From positions 124,001 to 188,000 of the forward strand of contig CANLXN010000002.1 in NCBI GenBank assembly GCA_947495135.1: DNA of 64,000 nucleotides. The letters are read 5' to 3'. This DNA comes from an uncultured Flavobacteriaceae bacterium (GTDB lineage Bacteria; Bacteroidota; Bacteroidia; Flavobacteriales; Flavobacteriaceae). The notes below the pieces were generated by a model. The model did not search any database. It was not told the origin of the DNA and saw nothing but the letters and a program-made list of their open reading frames with translations. The number at the start of each line of letters is the position of its first letter. The first letter of the stretch is position 1. Below, one piece after another: positions 53,518 to 62,109 of the stretch. The translations under genes were made by a program, and so were the position numbers.

Positions 53518-54030
53518 CTAATTTACTGGTTTTTCTCCTAGCTGTTTACTACGGTATGCTACCACCTCAATCTCTATTTTAGCACCTCTAGCCAAAGCCT
53601 CTGCGGCAAAAGTAGTTCTAGCCGGTTTTTGAGGGAAGTACGAAACATACACTTCATTGAACGCTTGAAAATCTGATATATCATCCAGAATGACCGTCGC
53701 CTTGACCACATCTTCCATATTTAACCCATGCTGCTCTAAAACAGCTTTTATATTTTCAAGCGCTTGCCGGGTTTCATTTTCAATACCACCAACGACCAAT
53801 TCCCGCGTTTTGTGGTCCATCCCAATTTGCCCAGCCAAATAATACGTGTTCCCAACTTCTACTGCATCACTAAACGGAGTGTTTTGTTTTTTAGGCTCAT
53901 GGGAAGCATGAAAAACTGGGGATAACTCTGTAGTTGTTATCTTCTTTTCTTTAGGTGTGTTTTGTGACTGATCGTTGCATGCATTCGCTATAAAAAGTAC
54001 TGACAAAAGAAAAACAATTTTTATTTTCAT
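53518..54030 (-). CDS. RidA/YjgF family lipoprotein
   Basis: The 170-residue protein has a lipobox (FIANAC, Cys18), a flexible linker and a RidA domain from about residue 45. The domain has AVEVGNTYYLAGQIG, TRQALENIKAVLEQ, VKATVILDDISDF and PARTTFAAEALARGAKIEIE; the Arg in the last segment corresponds to the catalytic Arg of enamine/imine deaminases. RidA proteins usually work in the cytoplasm, so a lipid-anchored periplasmic form must act on another substrate or have another role. It lies 46 bases upstream of queE on the same strand. Confidence 0.87.
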   Translation of the reverse strand: MKIKIVFLLSVLFIANACNDQSQNTPKEKKITTTELSPVFHASHEPKKQNTPFSDAVEVGNTYYLAGQIGMDHKTRELVVGGIENETRQALENIKAVLEQHGLNMEDVVKATVILDDISDFQAFNEVYVSYFPQKPARTTFAAEALARGAKIEIEVVAYRSKQLGEKPVN

Positions 54031-54189
54031 GGTTTTCGGTTTTACTCAAAGATAAAAAACTGAATACATAATACTCCTATATAAGTTATCAAGTCCTTTA
54101 TCGAAAAATGCCGCCATCGACGTAATTTTAGCGGGCTAATATTTCAGAAGCTAACCTACAATTGCTACTTTTAGCAAAACTTTATTATC

Positions 54190-55719
54190 ATGGCAGATCA
54201 GCAAGAATTTTTTGACCACATTAATAACGGCTACACAACTAAAGGAGACGCAATTACATTGGGAGCAGCAATGCTTGATGGAAAAACGGTCACAAATGCG
54301 CTCGTTAAGATTCCGTTGAAAACCATGAACCGTCATGGACTTATTGCTGGAGCTACTGGGACGGGAAAAACTAAAACGCTACAGATTCTGGCCGAGAACC
54401 TTTCAGATCAAGGAGTACCAGTGCTCTTAATGGATATGAAAGGGGATTTAAGTGGAATTGCCCAGCCCAGCCCTGGACATGAAAAAATTGATGAAAGACA
54501 CGAAAAAATTGGAATTCCGTTTGACGCCAAAAAATTTCCAGTAGAAATACTCACCCTCTCAAAACAAAATGGCGTACGACTTCGGGCAACGGTTAGTGAA
54601 TTTGGCCCGGTATTGATCTCCAGAATATTAGATGTAACAGATACCCAAGCAGGAATAATAGCTGTTCTTTTTAAATATTGCGACGACAACAAGCTTCCGT
54701 TACTCGATCTCAAAGACTTTAAAAAGATACTTCAATACGCCACAGGAGAAGGAAAGGCTGAAATCGCTAGCGAATACGGCAGGATATCTGCCGCCTCTAC
54801 GGGTTCTATTTTAAGAAAAATTGTTGAACTAGAACAACAAGGAGCCGATCTGTTTTTTGGTGAAAAATCGTTCGATACAGACGACTTGTTGAGAACAGAT
54901 AGAGAAGGTAAAGGATACATTAATATAGTACGTCTTACCGACATTCAAGATCGACCAAAGTTATTTTCCACTTTTATGCTATGCCTTTTGGCAGAGATAT
55001 ACTCTACCTTCCCAGAACAAGGGGACAGTGGAAGACCAGAATTGGTTATTTTTATTGACGAAGCTCACCTTATCTTTAAGGAGGCAAGTGATGCCTTACT
55101 CGACCAAATCGAGAGCATTGTTAAATTAATACGCTCCAAAGGCGTTGGTCTCTATTTCGTTACTCAAAACCCAACCGACGTGCCAGACGGAGTCCTTAGT
55201 CAGTTAGGACTTAAAATTCAGCACGCGCTTCGTGCTTTTACTGCGAAAGACCGGAAAGCCATTAAACTTACGGCAGAGAATTATCCTATTTCAGAATATT
55301 ACGACACAGACCAAATACTTACGGCATTAGGTACTGGAGAAGCGCTCGTTTCTGCTTTAAATGAAAAGGGAATCCCAACCCCTCTAGCTGCAACCATGTT
55401 AAGGGCGCCAATGAGCAGAATGGATGTCTTGACCGATGAAGAACTTAAAGAACTGGTAGACAACTCTAAACTTGTAAAAGAATACAACAAAGAAATAGAC
55501 CGTGAAAGTGCTTATGAACTGTTGAATAAAAAGATAGAGGTTGCCAACAAAGAAGAGGCGAAAGAAAAAGCCCAAAAAGAAAAAGAAGCTGCGAGATCTA
55601 AGTCCACAAGGCGTAGTTCATCAAGAAGAAGTAGCTCTAAAGGTTCGTTTGTAAAGCTCATTACCAGCCCGACAGTTATTAGAAGTGTACTTGGAATATT
55701 ATCCAAAATGATCAAATAG
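54190..55719 (+). CDS. HerA-like/DUF853 P-loop ATPase (YjgR type)
   Basis: The 509-residue protein is a HerA/FtsK-superfamily NTPase. Walker A is AGATGTGKTKTLQ (about 53-65), Walker B is LVIFIDEAHLIFKEA, and the downstream GVGLYFVTQNPTDVP is the sensor region of the DUF853/YjgR family. The tail (about 430-490) is very basic and Ser-rich (KSTRRSSSRRSSSK). It has no membrane segment until a weak hydrophobic end. Function is unknown in any species to my knowledge; a nucleic-acid or protein remodelling role is inferred. It stands alone. Confidence 0.9.
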   Translation: MADQQEFFDHINNGYTTKGDAITLGAAMLDGKTVTNALVKIPLKTMNRHGLIAGATGTGKTKTLQILAENLSDQGVPVLLMDMKGDLSGIAQPSPGHEKIDERHEKIGIPFDAKKFPVEILTLSKQNGVRLRATVSEFGPVLISRILDVTDTQAGIIAVLFKYCDDNKLPLLDLKDFKKILQYATGEGKAEIASEYGRISAASTGSILRKIVELEQQGADLFFGEKSFDTDDLLRTDREGKGYINIVRLTDIQDRPKLFSTFMLCLLAEIYSTFPEQGDSGRPELVIFIDEAHLIFKEASDALLDQIESIVKLIRSKGVGLYFVTQNPTDVPDGVLSQLGLKIQHALRAFTAKDRKAIKLTAENYPISEYYDTDQILTALGTGEALVSALNEKGIPTPLAATMLRAPMSRMDVLTDEELKELVDNSKLVKEYNKEIDRESAYELLNKKIEVANKEEAKEKAQKEKEAARSKSTRRSSSRRSSSKGSFVKLITSPTVIRSVLGILSKMIK

Positions 55720-55807
55720 ACCCACGACCATCAATTACAAAAAAGACAAGCAAGATTCAATCACCAAATTATTCTCTATACTTATGTTCTGGTTCTGATG
55801 CTTTACT

Positions 55808-55815
55808 TATTTTTG
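55808..55815 (+). promoter_or_regulatory. -7 box before the lipoprotein gene
   Basis: TATTTTTG matches TAnnTTTG 35 bases before the ATG at 55850. No exact -33 TTTG is present. Confidence 0.4.
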
Positions 55816-55849
55816 TAGATATTTCAGACAGAAAAACAAAACCCAAATT

Positions 55850-56434
55850 ATGAAAAAGACCCTATTTCTTGGAGCAATCACCGCAGCTCTTTTTATTCAA
55901 TGCGCAGAAAAAACAGATCCTTTTTTGATGGCAGATGGAGCCATTGGTAATCTTACGAAGGAAATTCAAATGAAACAAATTGATTCTATATTTGCACAAG
56001 ATTCAATTGTAAAATTAAGTTCGATTGAGAATGCGCTCGGTACGCAAGGCGAAGTGGAAATCTATGAAAAGGGCGGGAAGAAATTACTATTACTTTCTCC
56101 AAATGTAGAGACCGACCCTAACTCGGTTATTTCCAACATTCAAATTTTTGATGAGCGATATAAAACTGCAAAAGGATTATCCGTTAACAGCACTTTCGCG
56201 GATGTAAAGGCTAACTACGAAATTGTGGGTGTTCAAAATGCTATTAATGCCGTTGTGGTGTTTTTGAAAGATAGTGACATTTATATTACCATAGACAAAA
56301 AAGAACTTCCTGAAAGCCTTCGCTATAATTTTAGCGCAAAGGTGGAAGCCACACAAATTCCAGATACTGCAAAATTTAAATATCTTATGGTGGGCTGGGA
56401 AGCCGAGGAACCATTGGAAACAGCAGATAATTAA
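55850..56434 (+). CDS. Hypothetical lipoprotein
   Basis: The 194-residue protein has lipobox LFIQC (Cys about residue 18) followed by AEKTDPF. The mature part is mixed alpha/beta (VEIYEKGGKKLLLLSPN, IQIFDERYKTAKGLSVNS, AVVVFLKDSDIYITID) with no cysteine after the lipidated one. I recall similar proteins in flavobacteria without a named role. It has its own promoter and a strong terminator, so it is a single-gene unit. Confidence 0.7.
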   Translation: MKKTLFLGAITAALFIQCAEKTDPFLMADGAIGNLTKEIQMKQIDSIFAQDSIVKLSSIENALGTQGEVEIYEKGGKKLLLLSPNVETDPNSVISNIQIFDERYKTAKGLSVNSTFADVKANYEIVGVQNAINAVVVFLKDSDIYITIDKKELPESLRYNFSAKVEATQIPDTAKFKYLMVGWEAEEPLETADN

Positions 56435-56437
56435 ATT

Positions 56438-56467
56438 AAAAGCCTTCTCTTTTGGAAGGCTTTTTTT
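56438..56467 (+). terminator. Intrinsic terminator after the lipoprotein gene
   Basis: AAAAGCCTTC (56438-56447) pairs with GAAGGCTTTT (56455-56464) around TCTTTTG, followed by TTT. Confidence 0.85.
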
Positions 56468-56509
56468 ATGAAAATAAAACAGTAACTTAGTTGAAAAACT
56501 ATACCACCT

Positions 56510-56935
56510 ATGAATTCAGTACGCCCTTTTCACCTAGCGATTCCTGTAGATGACGTAGCCAAAAACCGAAAATTTTATCGGGATGTTCTTGGTTGCACCG
56601 AAGGAAGAAGTAGTGACCGCTGGGTCGATTTTAATTTTTTCGGACATCAATTGGTCATTCATCACAAGGAAAAGTCTTTGGAAAAAGAAGTAAATTCTAA
56701 CCCCGTTGATGGAAAAGAAGTCCCTGTCCCACACTTTGGAGTAGTGCTCGATATGGAAACCTTTGAGAACTTTTCCGAAGCACTTAAAAAACAGAATATT
56801 CAATTCATTATTGAACCGTATATTAGATTTAAAGGAGCCATTGGTGAGCAGGCAACCATGTTTTTTAAAGATCCTGCAGGCAACGCACTCGAATTTAAGG
56901 CGTTCAAAAATATAGATCAGTTGTTCGCTACCTAA
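56510..56935 (+). CDS. VOC family (glyoxalase/dioxygenase superfamily) protein
   Basis: The 141-residue protein has the two beta-alpha-beta modules of the vicinal oxygen chelate fold. The first starts with PFHLAIPVDDVAKNRKFYRD (metal-binding His8), and the second with VPHFGVVLDMETFENF (second His), ending with FFKDPAGNALEFKAF (Glu ligand). A metal-dependent enzyme acting on a small substrate is likely, but the reaction cannot be told. It is followed after 2 bases by the AI-2E family transporter gene, so the two are co-transcribed. Confidence 0.85.
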   Translation: MNSVRPFHLAIPVDDVAKNRKFYRDVLGCTEGRSSDRWVDFNFFGHQLVIHHKEKSLEKEVNSNPVDGKEVPVPHFGVVLDMETFENFSEALKKQNIQFIIEPYIRFKGAIGEQATMFFKDPAGNALEFKAFKNIDQLFAT

Positions 56936-56937
56936 AA

Positions 56938-57957
56938 ATGAAAACTATACATCCCAATATTATTCGTCAAATCTTTGTGTTGCTCATTATTCTAATTATG
57001 GGCGGTCTCATCTTCAGAGAATTACTACCTTATTTCTCTGGGGTGCTTGGCGCAATCACCATTTACGTTCTTATGCGCGGCTGGATGCTCAAATTAGTTA
57101 GAAAAGGATGGAACCCTAATCTTGCAGCCTCCGTTTTATGTTTACTTTCCTTTGTAGGCATACTTCTCCCGGTATCTGGAGTTATTATGCTACTGGGAAA
57201 TAAAATTGGAAACGCCGTTAATAATTCTGAACGGGTGATTTTGGCTTTTAAGGAACAAGTAGCCACCCTAGAAGATAGACTTGGTTACGACCTTGCCTCT
57301 CAAATTGACGTGAGCGCCATTTCCGCTTGGATTTCCAATAATCTTCAAAGTGTTGCAGGCGGAACATTTAATGTTTTTATTGCCATTGGGCTTATGTATT
57401 TCATTCTGTTTTATCTGCTAACAGATCGTAGAATGATTCAAAATTCTATTGGCGAATTTCTTCCGGTAAGCAAAACCAATCTTAAAATTATTGGGAAAGA
57501 GATTTTGGCTATGGTAAGATCCAACGCACTCGGAATCCCTTTGGTAGCCATTGTACAAGGAGTGGTTGCTCTTATTGGTTTTCTTATTTTTGGGATTAGC
57601 GACCCTTTCTTCTGGTTTGTGATTGTTACTATTGGCTCTATGATACCCTTTGTAGGAACACTCATTGGAATACTCCCTGTATTTATACTAGAACTGTCCA
57701 CAGGCAACACCTTTCAGGCATGGGGAATTCTTATTTATGGATTCATAGTAGTAGGATCATCAGATAATATTATAAGACTTTATGTACTTAAAAAGTTAGA
57801 CAATGTACATCCATTGATCACGCTCATTGGAGTAATTGTTGGAGTACCTTTATTTGGGTTTATTGGACTCATTTTTGGACCACTTCTTATTAGTTTATTT
57901 TTGGTACTATTAAGCATTTACCGAAAAGAATATCTCAAGGATTTAGTAGAGTCTTAA
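56938..57957 (+). CDS. AI-2E family (PerM/YdiK) transporter
   Basis: The 339-residue membrane protein has about seven or eight helices. The family core is recognisable in AIGLMYFILFYLLTDRR, VAIVQGVVALIGFLIFG and FGFIGLIFGPLLISLFLV. Members export AI-2, carry Na+/H+ or have unknown cargo; the name does not prove AI-2 transport. It follows the VOC gene with a 2-base gap. Confidence 0.88.
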   Translation: MKTIHPNIIRQIFVLLIILIMGGLIFRELLPYFSGVLGAITIYVLMRGWMLKLVRKGWNPNLAASVLCLLSFVGILLPVSGVIMLLGNKIGNAVNNSERVILAFKEQVATLEDRLGYDLASQIDVSAISAWISNNLQSVAGGTFNVFIAIGLMYFILFYLLTDRRMIQNSIGEFLPVSKTNLKIIGKEILAMVRSNALGIPLVAIVQGVVALIGFLIFGISDPFFWFVIVTIGSMIPFVGTLIGILPVFILELSTGNTFQAWGILIYGFIVVGSSDNIIRLYVLKKLDNVHPLITLIGVIVGVPLFGFIGLIFGPLLISLFLVLLSIYRKEYLKDLVES

Positions 57958-58029
57958 TTAGTAAAATAAGTAGAATTATAATTTCTTCGGAAATTTTCAC
58001 TTTAAGAAACAATTGTCTCAAACAATGTA

Positions 58030-58437
58030 ATGGCAAAGAAAAAGAAACCCAACCTCCAGCGTATTTCTGAAGAAGACTTCAACAAAGAGGTAAAACATGT
58101 TGATGAGAAGGATGTAGAACTCGTTTTTGAGAACGAGGAAAAGATCAACGAAAAATTTCAGAATAAAAAATCCATCAAAAAGTATATGGAAATAGCCAAA
58201 AATCTATTTTCCATGCTTAGAGATTATAAAACTGGTGCATACAAGGATATTCCGTGGAGAGTAATTGCAAGTGTAGCACTTACCCTACTCTATGTCTTGA
58301 ACCCCATGGACATAATGCCGGATGTTATTCCATTTTTCGGATTCATTGACGATGCAGGCGTATTAGCGCTTCTTCTAAAAATGATTAAATCGGATTTTGA
58401 TCAATACCTTGCTTGGAAAGAAAATAGAAGCAAATAA
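58030..58437 (+). CDS. YkvA family (DUF1232) membrane protein
   Basis: The 135-residue protein has a charged N-terminal half and a DUF1232 domain (about 70-125) with IPWRVIASVALTLLYVLNP, DIMPDVIPFFGFIDDAGVL and two short hydrophobic helices. The family is small and its role is unknown. It is on the plus strand and converges with the LytTR regulator gene. Confidence 0.85.
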   Translation: MAKKKKPNLQRISEEDFNKEVKHVDEKDVELVFENEEKINEKFQNKKSIKKYMEIAKNLFSMLRDYKTGAYKDIPWRVIASVALTLLYVLNPMDIMPDVIPFFGFIDDAGVLALLLKMIKSDFDQYLAWKENRSK

Positions 58438-58460
58438 CAATCTCCTTAAGTTTATCACCA

Positions 58461-59159
58461 CTACTTTACTGCCATAAGACGACTCATCACCCCATCTCTA
58501 TAAGTCCTACTAATAGGAACCGCTGTACGCCCAATATTAATGTGCTCATTGGTATAGCTATCTATTTTATCTAGTGCAATAATAAAGGAACGGTGTGTTC
58601 GTAAAAATTGTGCCTCTGGTAATTTCTCCGAGACATTCGTCATTGTCTCTCTAGTAATAATCACTTCCCCTACAGTGTGTATTTTTATATAATCACCGCA
58701 ACTTTCAACATGGTTTACCGAATCAAAATCTACTTTTACCATCTTTCGTTCGCATCTAAAAAAAGTAAAGTCGTGTTGGTCTGTTATTGTTTGAGTCCCC
58801 TGTAGCTGTATAAATTTATTGACAGCCGCCATAAAGCGTTCTAAAGAAATAGGTTTCAACAGATAATCCACGGCTTGCAGATCAAAACCCTCAACGGCAT
58901 ATTCTCTATGCGCTGTAGTAAAAATAACCTGGGCCATACCTTTTATGGCATTTGCGAACATCAATCCCGTTATCTCTGGCATGTTGATATCTAGAAAAAT
59001 AAGATCTACTTTCTGCTTACTTATAATTGAAAAGCCCTCGGATGCACTTTTATAACTCCCAATAAGGTTCATCGTATCCATCTTAGCCAAATGACTCTCG
59101 AGTATTTCTCTAGCCATTGGTTCGTCGTCGATAATAATTGCAGTATATAATTTACTCAT
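58461..59159 (-). CDS. LytTR family response regulator
   Basis: The 232-residue protein has a receiver domain with AIIIDDEPMAREIL, phosphoacceptor Asp57 in LIFLDINMPEITG, and YLLKPISLERF, and a C-terminal LytTR domain (HVESCGDYIKIHT, FLRTHRSFIIALDKIDSY). Its start overlaps the end of the kinase gene by 8 bases. With the upstream LytS-type kinase it forms a classical two-component pair; its target may include genes near the inverted repeat at 60277. Confidence 0.92.
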   Translation of the reverse strand: MSKLYTAIIIDDEPMAREILESHLAKMDTMNLIGSYKSASEGFSIISKQKVDLIFLDINMPEITGLMFANAIKGMAQVIFTTAHREYAVEGFDLQAVDYLLKPISLERFMAAVNKFIQLQGTQTITDQHDFTFFRCERKMVKVDFDSVNHVESCGDYIKIHTVGEVIITRETMTNVSEKLPEAQFLRTHRSFIIALDKIDSYTNEHINIGRTAVPISRTYRDGVMSRLMAVK

Positions 59160-60210
59160 TAGATTGGGTATTTATCTCCAGCTTTACTTGGTACCAATTA
59201 TTTTCTTCTGTTACTTCACACAAATATGCATTGGGATAATGCACATCTAACCTCTTAAAACTATTTTCAATTCCTAAACCATGACTTTCGGTTACTTTCG
59301 TATTTCTGTTTACCGTGTTACCTATATTAAACTCCAATTTATGAGAGGTCGTATTAATTGAGATCTCAACGCGCAGCTCCCCATCGATGGCCGAACCGTG
59401 TTTAAAAGAATTTTCAACAAAGGCCATAAATAACATAGGAGGCACCTGCATTTCAGCTTGGACGTCCTTTTCAAAGGAAACATTTAACGTATCTCTAAAT
59501 CTAACATTTTCCAACCCAATATACGCATCGATATATTTAATTTCTTCGGTAAGCGCAACACTTGGTTTGTCTATTTGATTCAAAATATAGTCTAACAAAC
59601 TGGAAAGCTTAAGAATAAGCTCTGGGGTTTCTTCAGAATTTTTAAGAGCGAAACCGTAAATAGTATTTAAGGTATTGAATAAAAAGTGAGGGTGGATTTG
59701 TTGCTTGAGGTAATGAAGTTCTCGCTGCTTTAGAAGAAGCTTCCCTTCCAACAACTTATTTTCTAGTTCCTTGTTTCTATTCGCCGTAGTAGAATTAAAA
59801 TGTAATAATTTAAAAAAACTAACTACCCCAACCACCAAATACACCATGATAAGAACAAACACGAAATTTCTAGTAAGAACAGGCATTTTAGCCATGTTAA
59901 AGTTGGATATGAAAATGAAATTTACAAAAGTGACGATGAGCACCAAAAACAACGAACCTATAAAGACATACATGGCGTAAAGCGTGAATAAGAAATAGCG
60001 TCTCGGAATTAAATATTTTGGAACAAGTAAATAAGAAAATAAATAGGTAGCCGAAATGGTAATTGGTAAAATACTGGCAGAAAACCAAGCTGCGAAAGAT
60101 TGATTGTTCGCAGTATAATTAAAGAAATACACATAAAGGAGCCATACCAAAACCCAAAATAATAGGTGTAGTGGCAAAAGCCTCATCCAATACGCTAACT
60201 TTTTGAGCAT
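59152..60210 (-). CDS. LytS-type sensor histidine kinase
   Basis: The 352-residue protein has four transmembrane helices in the first 140 residues (LLFWVLVWLLYVYFFNYT, ITISATYLFSYLL and others), a short coiled linker, and a His_kinase domain with phosphorylated His in QQIHPHFLFNTLNTIYG. The ATPase part shows MLFMAFVENSFKHG and GLGIENSFKRLDVHYP. The signal is unknown. Translation is coupled to the LytTR gene. The promoter region upstream holds a 10-base inverted repeat. Confidence 0.92.
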   Translation of the reverse strand: MLKKLAYWMRLLPLHLLFWVLVWLLYVYFFNYTANNQSFAAWFSASILPITISATYLFSYLLVPKYLIPRRYFLFTLYAMYVFIGSLFLVLIVTFVNFIFISNFNMAKMPVLTRNFVFVLIMVYLVVGVVSFFKLLHFNSTTANRNKELENKLLEGKLLLKQRELHYLKQQIHPHFLFNTLNTIYGFALKNSEETPELILKLSSLLDYILNQIDKPSVALTEEIKYIDAYIGLENVRFRDTLNVSFEKDVQAEMQVPPMLFMAFVENSFKHGSAIDGELRVEISINTTSHKLEFNIGNTVNRNTKVTESHGLGIENSFKRLDVHYPNAYLCEVTEENNWYQVKLEINTQSNE

Positions 60211-60276
60211 TCTGTAAAGGTCTATAAATTCTACAAAATCTCCCGTATTTTGAGACAGATTGCAGTGTTAAGGGGT

Positions 60277-60311
60277 AAAACTACATCACATCCTTGTATA
60301 CATGTAGTTTT
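60277..60311. promoter_or_regulatory. Perfect 10-base inverted repeat upstream of the LytS/LytTR pair
   Basis: AAAACTACAT (60277-60286) and ATGTAGTTTT (60302-60311) are exact complements separated by 15 bases. The site lies in the divergent region, 67 bases before the kinase start and 114 before the ExbB-like gene start, and could be an operator for either. Confidence 0.45.
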
Positions 60312-60424
60312 GGAGGTCAATTTGGTTAAATTAGACTGTAATAATGATGATGATCGCTTTGAGCCAAATGCAACTAGTAAAGAGATTACTTTTGGAATAT
60401 ATAAATATTTTAAACTACAAAATT

Positions 60425-60781
60425 ATGCCATTAATGATCAATTTTATTGCCGACGGAGGACCTCTTTTCATGATCCCATTATTAATCATCATAATAGCCA
60501 TCCTGATATTATTCTTCATGGGCCTATTAGGAAAAAAGAACTTAGCTAAAAGCATTCAGCTTATTGGACATCTTAGCCTTTTTGGAATGATGTGGGGTTT
60601 TTTGGGTTCAACTATAGGGTTGATAACTGCCTTTGACGCAATAGGAGATATGGAAGTAGCCAAACACATTGTAGCTGGTGGACTCAAAGTAGCACTTCTT
60701 ACCACTGTTTTTGGGCTCATTTCATTCTTAATTGGAAGAGCAGCCATTATAATCTTGACACTTAGATCACCCAAAAAATAA
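60425..60781 (+). CDS. Short MotA/TolQ/ExbB-like membrane protein
   Basis: The ATG at 60425 (MPLMINFIADGG) gives 118 residues; the longer frame upstream adds no conserved sequence. Three hydrophobic helices are visible (FMIPLLIIIIAILILFFM, LFGMMWGFLGSTIGLITAF, VALLTTVFGLISFLIGRA). GFLGSTIGLITAFDAIGD and ALLTTVFGL resemble the pore helices of the MotA/TolQ/ExbB proton channel family. Full members have 200 or more residues and pair with ExbD/TolR/MotB; no such partner is here. It may be a minimal or regulatory form. It faces the LytS/LytTR pair. Confidence 0.75.
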   Translation: MPLMINFIADGGPLFMIPLLIIIIAILILFFMGLLGKKNLAKSIQLIGHLSLFGMMWGFLGSTIGLITAFDAIGDMEVAKHIVAGGLKVALLTTVFGLISFLIGRAAIIILTLRSPKK

Positions 60782-60832
60782 GTAGGCGTTCTTGTTCATC
60801 TAAAATTATCAATCCCATTAAATTTCAACTAA

Positions 60833-62092
60833 ATGAAAAAAATTAAACGCATTGCACTGGTCTTTCTAGCTATGCTATCATGGACGGCTTTTATTGGATA
60901 CGGTTTTATAGATGGATTTCTACTGAAACCAATCACCTCAAAAAGCACTCCACAAGCATTTATTGAAGCTACTCAAAAGAAGATAGATGAACAATTTGTA
61001 GGGAATTTTGCGATGACCATCATAGAAAACGGAAAGGTTTCTGAAGACCATTTTTATTCCATCGATAAGCCAGTAAATAAAAACACCATTTTCCAAGTAG
61101 CTTCGGTAAGCAAATGGGTTACGGCTTTTGGTGCTTTAAAATTGGTAGAACAAGGCAAATTAGACCTAGACAAGCCGGTTGACCACTATCTTACGCGATG
61201 GAATTTACCAGAAAGCGAATTTGACAACAACAAAGTAACTATTAGACGTTTACTCTCCCACACTTCGGGCTTGGTCGACGATCTAGGCTACGATGGTTTT
61301 GGGCCAAATGAAAAAGTTCAAACCATCGAAGAATCATTAACCAAAGCCGCAGACGGATTGTATTCGGAAGGAGTTGCGAGGGTTGGTTTTGACCCTGGGA
61401 GCGAGTATATGTACTCGGGTGCGGGCTATACCATCCTACAATTGCTAATCGAGGAAGTTAGCGGACAGTCGTTTCAAGATTATATGACGCAAGCGGTTTT
61501 TGAACCGTTAGACATGAAGTACTCTACTTTTGTTCTTTCTGAAAAACCCAATTTAGAATTAGCCCAATTATATAATGAAGATGGAACCATTTCAACACCG
61601 TCTATATTTACAGCTCTTGCAGCAGCTTCGTTGTATACTTGCACAGAAGATTTATCTAAGTTTTTAATCGCGAACGTATCTAAAAACAAAGTCCTGAGCG
61701 AAAAAACCATTGAAGCAATGAGCCAACCCGAGGCGTTTAGAAACGACGTAGGCATTTACGGCTTAGGCCCACACTTGTACAGTCAGAATAGACAGGATTC
61801 CAAAATAATTGGACATGATGGAAGCGGAGGAAACCCCATAATTAACACGGCCGCACGAATTGATCTAATCTCAAAAAGCGGTATTATCGTTTTGGAAACG
61901 GGCAATCATAATTTGGCCTCTTCGTTGGGAGATGAATGGCTTTTCTGGAAAGCAGATATTGCAGATTACGTAGTAATGATGAGAAACAAATCATACCTAT
62001 TGACCTTACTCATTATAGGATATGTGCTCATCATTGTCGCCGCTATCTTCATCATTCGGAAAAAGAATAACAAAACAAAAGGCAGTTCGTAA
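60833..62092 (+). CDS. Membrane-attached serine hydrolase (beta-lactamase/PBP class C fold)
   Basis: The 419-residue protein has an N-terminal hydrophobic signal anchor and a C-terminal membrane helix (about 388-410, LLTLLIIGYVLIIVAAIFI). The class C-type catalytic motifs are intact: SVSK (Ser91 and Lys94), Tyr194 in EYMYSGAGYTIL, and the HxG-like HDGSGG motif. Such proteins hydrolyse esters, peptides or peptidoglycan; beta-lactamase activity is not implied. The catalytic domain should face the periplasm. The gene follows the ExbB-like gene after 51 bases. Confidence 0.85.
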   Translation: MKKIKRIALVFLAMLSWTAFIGYGFIDGFLLKPITSKSTPQAFIEATQKKIDEQFVGNFAMTIIENGKVSEDHFYSIDKPVNKNTIFQVASVSKWVTAFGALKLVEQGKLDLDKPVDHYLTRWNLPESEFDNNKVTIRRLLSHTSGLVDDLGYDGFGPNEKVQTIEESLTKAADGLYSEGVARVGFDPGSEYMYSGAGYTILQLLIEEVSGQSFQDYMTQAVFEPLDMKYSTFVLSEKPNLELAQLYNEDGTISTPSIFTALAAASLYTCTEDLSKFLIANVSKNKVLSEKTIEAMSQPEAFRNDVGIYGLGPHLYSQNRQDSKIIGHDGSGGNPIINTAARIDLISKSGIIVLETGNHNLASSLGDEWLFWKADIADYVVMMRNKSYLLTLLIIGYVLIIVAAIFIIRKKNNKTKGSS

Positions 62093-62109
62093 ATACTCTA
62101 AAAATTTGA

